Shown: in pieces, positions 61,128 through 64,000 of the stretch
Numbering within the stretch: position 1 is the first letter of the stretch
Layout: every line of letters starts with the position of its first letter
Assembly: GCF_014400405.1 (NCBI RefSeq)
Contig: NZ_CP060496.1
Span: forward strand, 2,728,001-2,792,000
Reading direction: 5' to 3'
DNA: 64,000 nt
Source of the DNA: Brachybacterium sp. Z12
GTDB taxonomy: Bacteria > Actinomycetota > Actinomycetes > Actinomycetales > Dermabacteraceae
Notes under the pieces: model-generated
Databases searched by the model: none
What the model saw: only the letters and a program-made list of their open reading frames with translations
What the model was told of the DNA's origin: nothing
Program-made: the position numbers and the translations under genes

Positions 61128-61901
61128 TCAGCCGCGATGCCAGGCCACGCCGGGATCCTGGGTGGAGAACTTCCCGCCGCTGACATCCAGCAGCGCCCCG
61201 GTGATGTAGTCGGAGAGATCGCTGGCGAGGAAGAGGCAGAGGTTCGCGACGTCGCCGGGAGCACCCCAGCGCCGGATGCTGAGCTGATCGAGCTTGGCCG
61301 AGGCTGCCTCTTCGTCCAGCGCCGCGAAGCCGTTCATCGCGGTCGGGATCATGCCGGGCGCGTAGGCGTTGGCGGTGATGCCCCACGGACCGAGCTCGCT
61401 GGCGAGCACCCGGGTCATCTGCACCACGGCCGCTTTGGAGGCTCCGTAGGCGGCGGCGTCGACGCTGGGGATGGTCGCCGCGAAGGACGCCGCGTTGATG
61501 ATCCGGCCGGCGCGCTGCCGCTTCATCAGCGGGATAGCGGCCTGACAGGTGTTCAGCACGCCGCGCACGTTGACCGCGAAGACCTGGTCCCACAGCTCCG
61601 GATCGAAGCTCTCCAGCGGCCCCTCCGCGTTGATGCCGGCGTTGTTGATCAGCACGTCGAGGCGCCCGTACCGCTCCTCGATGGTCGCCACTGCGTCCCG
61701 CACCTGGCCGGGATCAGTGATGTCGCAGGTCAGGGCCAGATCAGCGATCGACTCCCCGCGCAGCTCCGCGAGCGCGACCGAGTCCAGGTCCATGGCGACC
61801 ACTTCTGCGCCCTCACGGGCGAAGGCCTCAGCGATCGTGCGGCCGATGCCCCTCCCCGCGCCGGTGATGAGCACGACGCGCCCGGTCAGATCGATCTGCA
61901 T
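61128..61901 (-). CDS. SDR-family oxidoreductase
   Basis: This 257-residue protein starts at ATG 61901. Classical SDR motifs are VLITGAGRGIGRTIAEAFAR, NNAGI, catalytic Ser in INAASFAATIP, and YGASK with Tyr and Lys. VAMDLDS, with an acidic residue after the second strand, favours NAD over NADP. The end TGALLDVSGGKFSTQDPG is typical of glucose/3-oxoacyl-type SDRs. The substrate is unknown. It is divergent from the second SDR. Confidence 0.9.
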   Translation of the reverse strand: MQIDLTGRVVLITGAGRGIGRTIAEAFAREGAEVVAMDLDSVALAELRGESIADLALTCDITDPGQVRDAVATIEERYGRLDVLINNAGINAEGPLESFDPELWDQVFAVNVRGVLNTCQAAIPLMKRQRAGRIINAASFAATIPSVDAAAYGASKAAVVQMTRVLASELGPWGITANAYAPGMIPTAMNGFAALDEEAASAKLDQLSIRRWGAPGDVANLCLFLASDLSDYITGALLDVSGGKFSTQDPGVAWHRG

Positions 61902-62033
61902 TCTTCCCCCTGGGAAGTGACCGCTGCTGTGCGGCCACGCTCTACGCTGAACAGGCCCGGGCCCGGGCCTGCTGACACCGGGTCCACTGTCGGCCCTGCT
62001 CGAAGCGGGGTCAAGCACCAGGAGGAGACGACG

Positions 62034-62759
62034 ATGGATGCTCGCACTGTGTGGATCACCGGCGCGGGGACAGGGATGGGCAGGGCCGCCGCGCTGGCCG
62101 CCGCCCGCGACGGCCGTCCCCTCGCGCTGTCCGGGCGCCGGCCCGAGGTGCTCGAGGAGGTCGCCGAGGAGGTCCGTGCCCTCGGTGGGACCGCGCTCGC
62201 AGTCCCCCTGGATGTCACCGACCGGCTCGCAGTGCGCTCTGCCGCCGCGCAGATCGAGGAGGAGCTCGGGGGCGTGGAGGCCCTGGTGCTCTCCGCAGGG
62301 CTCAACGCCCCTCGTCGCTACTGGCGCGACCAGGACCTGGACGAGTTCGCCGCCATCACCGAGACGAACCTGCTGGGCCCGGTGTCGGTGATCGATGCCG
62401 TGCTGCCGGGGATGCGTGCACGGGGCGAGGGCACGATCGTGGTGATCTCCTCCTACTCGGCGTGGCGCTTCTCCCCGGATGCCGGCGCCGCCTACAGCGC
62501 GACCAAGACGGCGCTCGGCCCGCTGGTCGCGACGCTCAACGCCCAGGAGAACCGTCACGGAATCCGCGCCTGCCACCTGTGCCCCGGGGACGTCGACAGC
62601 GACTTCCTCGACCGCCGGCCCCAGGTGCCGGGGGCACAGGAACGGGCGGCCATGCTGACCCCGCAGGACGTCGGCCGCGCCGTCTCGTTCGTGCTGACCA
62701 GCCCGCCGCACGTGGTCATCGACGAGCTCGTCATCAGCCCGGCGAAGCCCGGCCCCTGA
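62034..62759 (+). CDS. SDR-family oxidoreductase
   Basis: This 241-residue protein starts at ATG 62034 with AGGAGGAG upstream. Motifs are VWITGAGTGMGRAAALAAAR, LVLSAGLNAPRR (the NNAG site altered to LSAG), catalytic SSYSAW and YSATK. SGRRPEVLEE, with basic residues after the second strand, suggests NADP. The end is shorter than in the neighbouring SDR. The substrate is unknown. Confidence 0.88.
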   Translation: MDARTVWITGAGTGMGRAAALAAARDGRPLALSGRRPEVLEEVAEEVRALGGTALAVPLDVTDRLAVRSAAAQIEEELGGVEALVLSAGLNAPRRYWRDQDLDEFAAITETNLLGPVSVIDAVLPGMRARGEGTIVVISSYSAWRFSPDAGAAYSATKTALGPLVATLNAQENRHGIRACHLCPGDVDSDFLDRRPQVPGAQERAAMLTPQDVGRAVSFVLTSPPHVVIDELVISPAKPGP

Positions 62760-62833
62760 AGCGCGACGTCCCGAAGGTGACGAGTTCTCGGGTCCCCGCG
62801 CGGAGACGTCGCGGGGACGGCTAGCCTGGCCCG

Positions 62834-64000
62834 GTGACCCAGCCAGTTACCGGCCCGTATTCAGCGGGTGACGCAGGACGACCGGGCACTGCGACGGGAG
62901 CAGGACGAGCCCCCGCAGGCACTCGTGCGCTCGCCCAGCGCGCCCTGGGCGGCTGGGTCGCCGCCGCCCTGGTCACGATCCTGCTGCTGGTGGTGTCGGT
63001 CCCGATCTCCTCGGGGTGGACCGCGCCTCGACCGTGATCGCGGTGCTGCTGAGCCTGGCCGGCGGCCTGTCCGTCCGCCACCCCGTGGTCGGCGCCGTGG
63101 CCGCCGGCACCGTGCTGACTCTGGGGCTCGGCAACGGACCGGCACACATCGGCTCGGGGATCCTTGCCTCCCCGTCACCGTCGCCGCCTGTGCGGCCCGC
63201 GGCCACCTCCTCACCGCGATCGGGATGGCCGCCTGGCACGTGATCCCCCTGGCCGTCTCTGCCGTGCTGCGGGGGATGACCCCGAGTTCCTGATCTCCCA
63301 GGTGATGCTGTGGCTGGTGCTCCAGACCACTGCGGTCCTCGCCGGCACCTGGGGGCGCTCCCTCGCCTGGCGCGCCCGCGCGGAGAGATCACGACGTATC
63401 TCGGATCTCGCCGAGCAGCGACGGGCCATCGCCCGCGAGCTGCACGACACGGGCGTGAGGGCGATGACCCGCGTGGTGATGCTCTCCGAGAACGCCACCG
63501 TGCGCCCCGGCATCGAAGCCGCCGACGCCGCACAGTTCTCCCATATCGCCGCAACGGCGCGGGAGGCCGCCGAGGAGCTGCGCGTCCTGCTGGACACCCT
63601 GCGCACCGAGGACTCTGCGGGCATCCGCCTGCCCACGGCCGGTGAGCAGAGCGGCCCCGTCCGGCTGCGGAGCCTCGTCGAGGGCCTGCGACTGCGCCTG
63701 ATCGCTGAAGGATTCCATGCACAGGTCTCCCTCGACGGGGACGGGAACCTCCCCGTCCCCCGCCACGGAGTGCTGGACAGGTGCCTCCGCGAGATCGAGG
63801 CGAACGTGATCCGCCACGGCGACCGCTGTGTCCCGGTCGCGATCCTGGGCGAGCTGAGCACCCCGAGCCCGACCACGACGGCGGCCGCCCCAGGCTCGAT
63901 CTCCTGGTACGCAACGGCGTGGCTCCGCGCCTGACGAGCGCACCGCGCGGCGGCGCCGGCCTGGAGGGGATGCGCGAGCGCCTCGCACAGATCGGAGGCC
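62834..64000 (+). CDS. sensor histidine kinase, four frameshifts, cut by right edge
   Basis: GTG 62834 directly follows a -10-like TAGCCT, so the transcript may be leaderless. The N-terminal membrane domain starts LGGWVAAALVTILLLVVSVP and continues after missing bases at 63013-63016 (GVDRASTVIAVLLSLAGGLS), 63170-63173 (SPVTVAACAARGHLLTAIGM) and 63271-63275 (VLRGDDPEFLISQVML). The dimer/phosphoacceptor helix reads QRRAIARELHDTGVRAMTRV (HisKA_3 type, His in ELHDTG). A fourth missing base at 63861-63864 precedes GGAGLEGMRERLAQIG, the start of the ATP-lid G box, where the window ends. It is a NarL-group kinase; its response regulator should follow outside the window. Confidence 0.85.

Overview
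The window is a 64 kb piece of a very GC-rich actinobacterial chromosome. Gene density is high, GTG starts are common and genes often overlap by ATGA or GTGA. Gene content (class Ib nrdHIE plus nrdF, ectABC, a FurA-type regulator next to a clade-III-like catalase, many ABC importers without their own ATPase) fits a Micrococcales lineage such as Brachybacterium or another Dermabacteraceae; that placement is inference. No phage, transposase, integrase, rRNA or CRISPR array was seen; there is one tRNA, Lys(TTT).

Layout. 0-6 kb: SulP-type anion transporter (cut by the left edge), a small membrane protein, a lipoprotein, a ChaA-like cation/proton antiporter, an acyl-CoA ligase and a dienelactone hydrolase. 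6-10 kb: glycine betaine/proline importer proVWX. 10-17 kb: Gfo/Idh oxidoreductase, ROK repressor and a divergent sugar ABC importer with a GH13 alpha-glucosidase. 17-24 kb: cupin, a 24-residue membrane peptide, a MazG-like protein, and a five-gene peptide ABC importer divergent from an Lrp/AsnC regulator. 24-31 kb: small hypothetical genes, an ArsR-like regulator divergent from an MFS exporter, tRNA-Lys, a PLP-dependent dehydratase and an AGCS sodium/amino-acid symporter. 31.9-34.4 kb: ectoine operon ectABC. 34.4-36.7 kb: small membrane, YigZ and HTH genes. 36.9-42.7 kb: a Pls-type (epsilon-poly-lysine synthetase-like) NRPS, a short M1 metallopeptidase and a 4'-phosphopantetheinyl transferase. 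42.8-55.5 kb: nrdF, MFS transporter, IclR regulator with a 2-hydroxyacid dehydrogenase, DUF418 protein, GntP permease, a PadR regulator with its membrane partner, and nrdHIE. 55.8-64 kb: a second Gfo/Idh-like protein, acyltransferase, universal stress protein, catalase with its Fur-family regulator, two SDRs, and a sensor histidine kinase cut by the right edge.

Two themes connect genes. The first is osmoprotection: proVWX imports compatible solutes and ectABC makes ectoine, and their upstream regions share a 12-base word inside an odd-spaced palindrome (TTGTC-N-GACA), a candidate common operator. The second is a cationic homopolymer locus: the NRPS has the A-T-membrane-tandem-acyltransferase-like plan of poly-lysine synthetase and a lysine-like A-domain code. 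It is followed by a peptidase that could trim or degrade the polymer and, convergently, by a PPTase that could activate the carrier domain. Between the NRPS and the peptidase lies a 53-bp tandem repeat that builds two overlapping 18-residue mini-ORFs linked by ATGA.

Caution about sequence quality: about twenty otherwise convincing genes are broken by about thirty single-base indels. Most are one missing G or C in a run of four where five would restore the frame. In several operons the repaired frame recreates an exact ATGA or GTGA overlap with the next gene. I read these as probable sequencing or assembly errors rather than pseudogenes, and I give each gene its repaired extent with the break stated.
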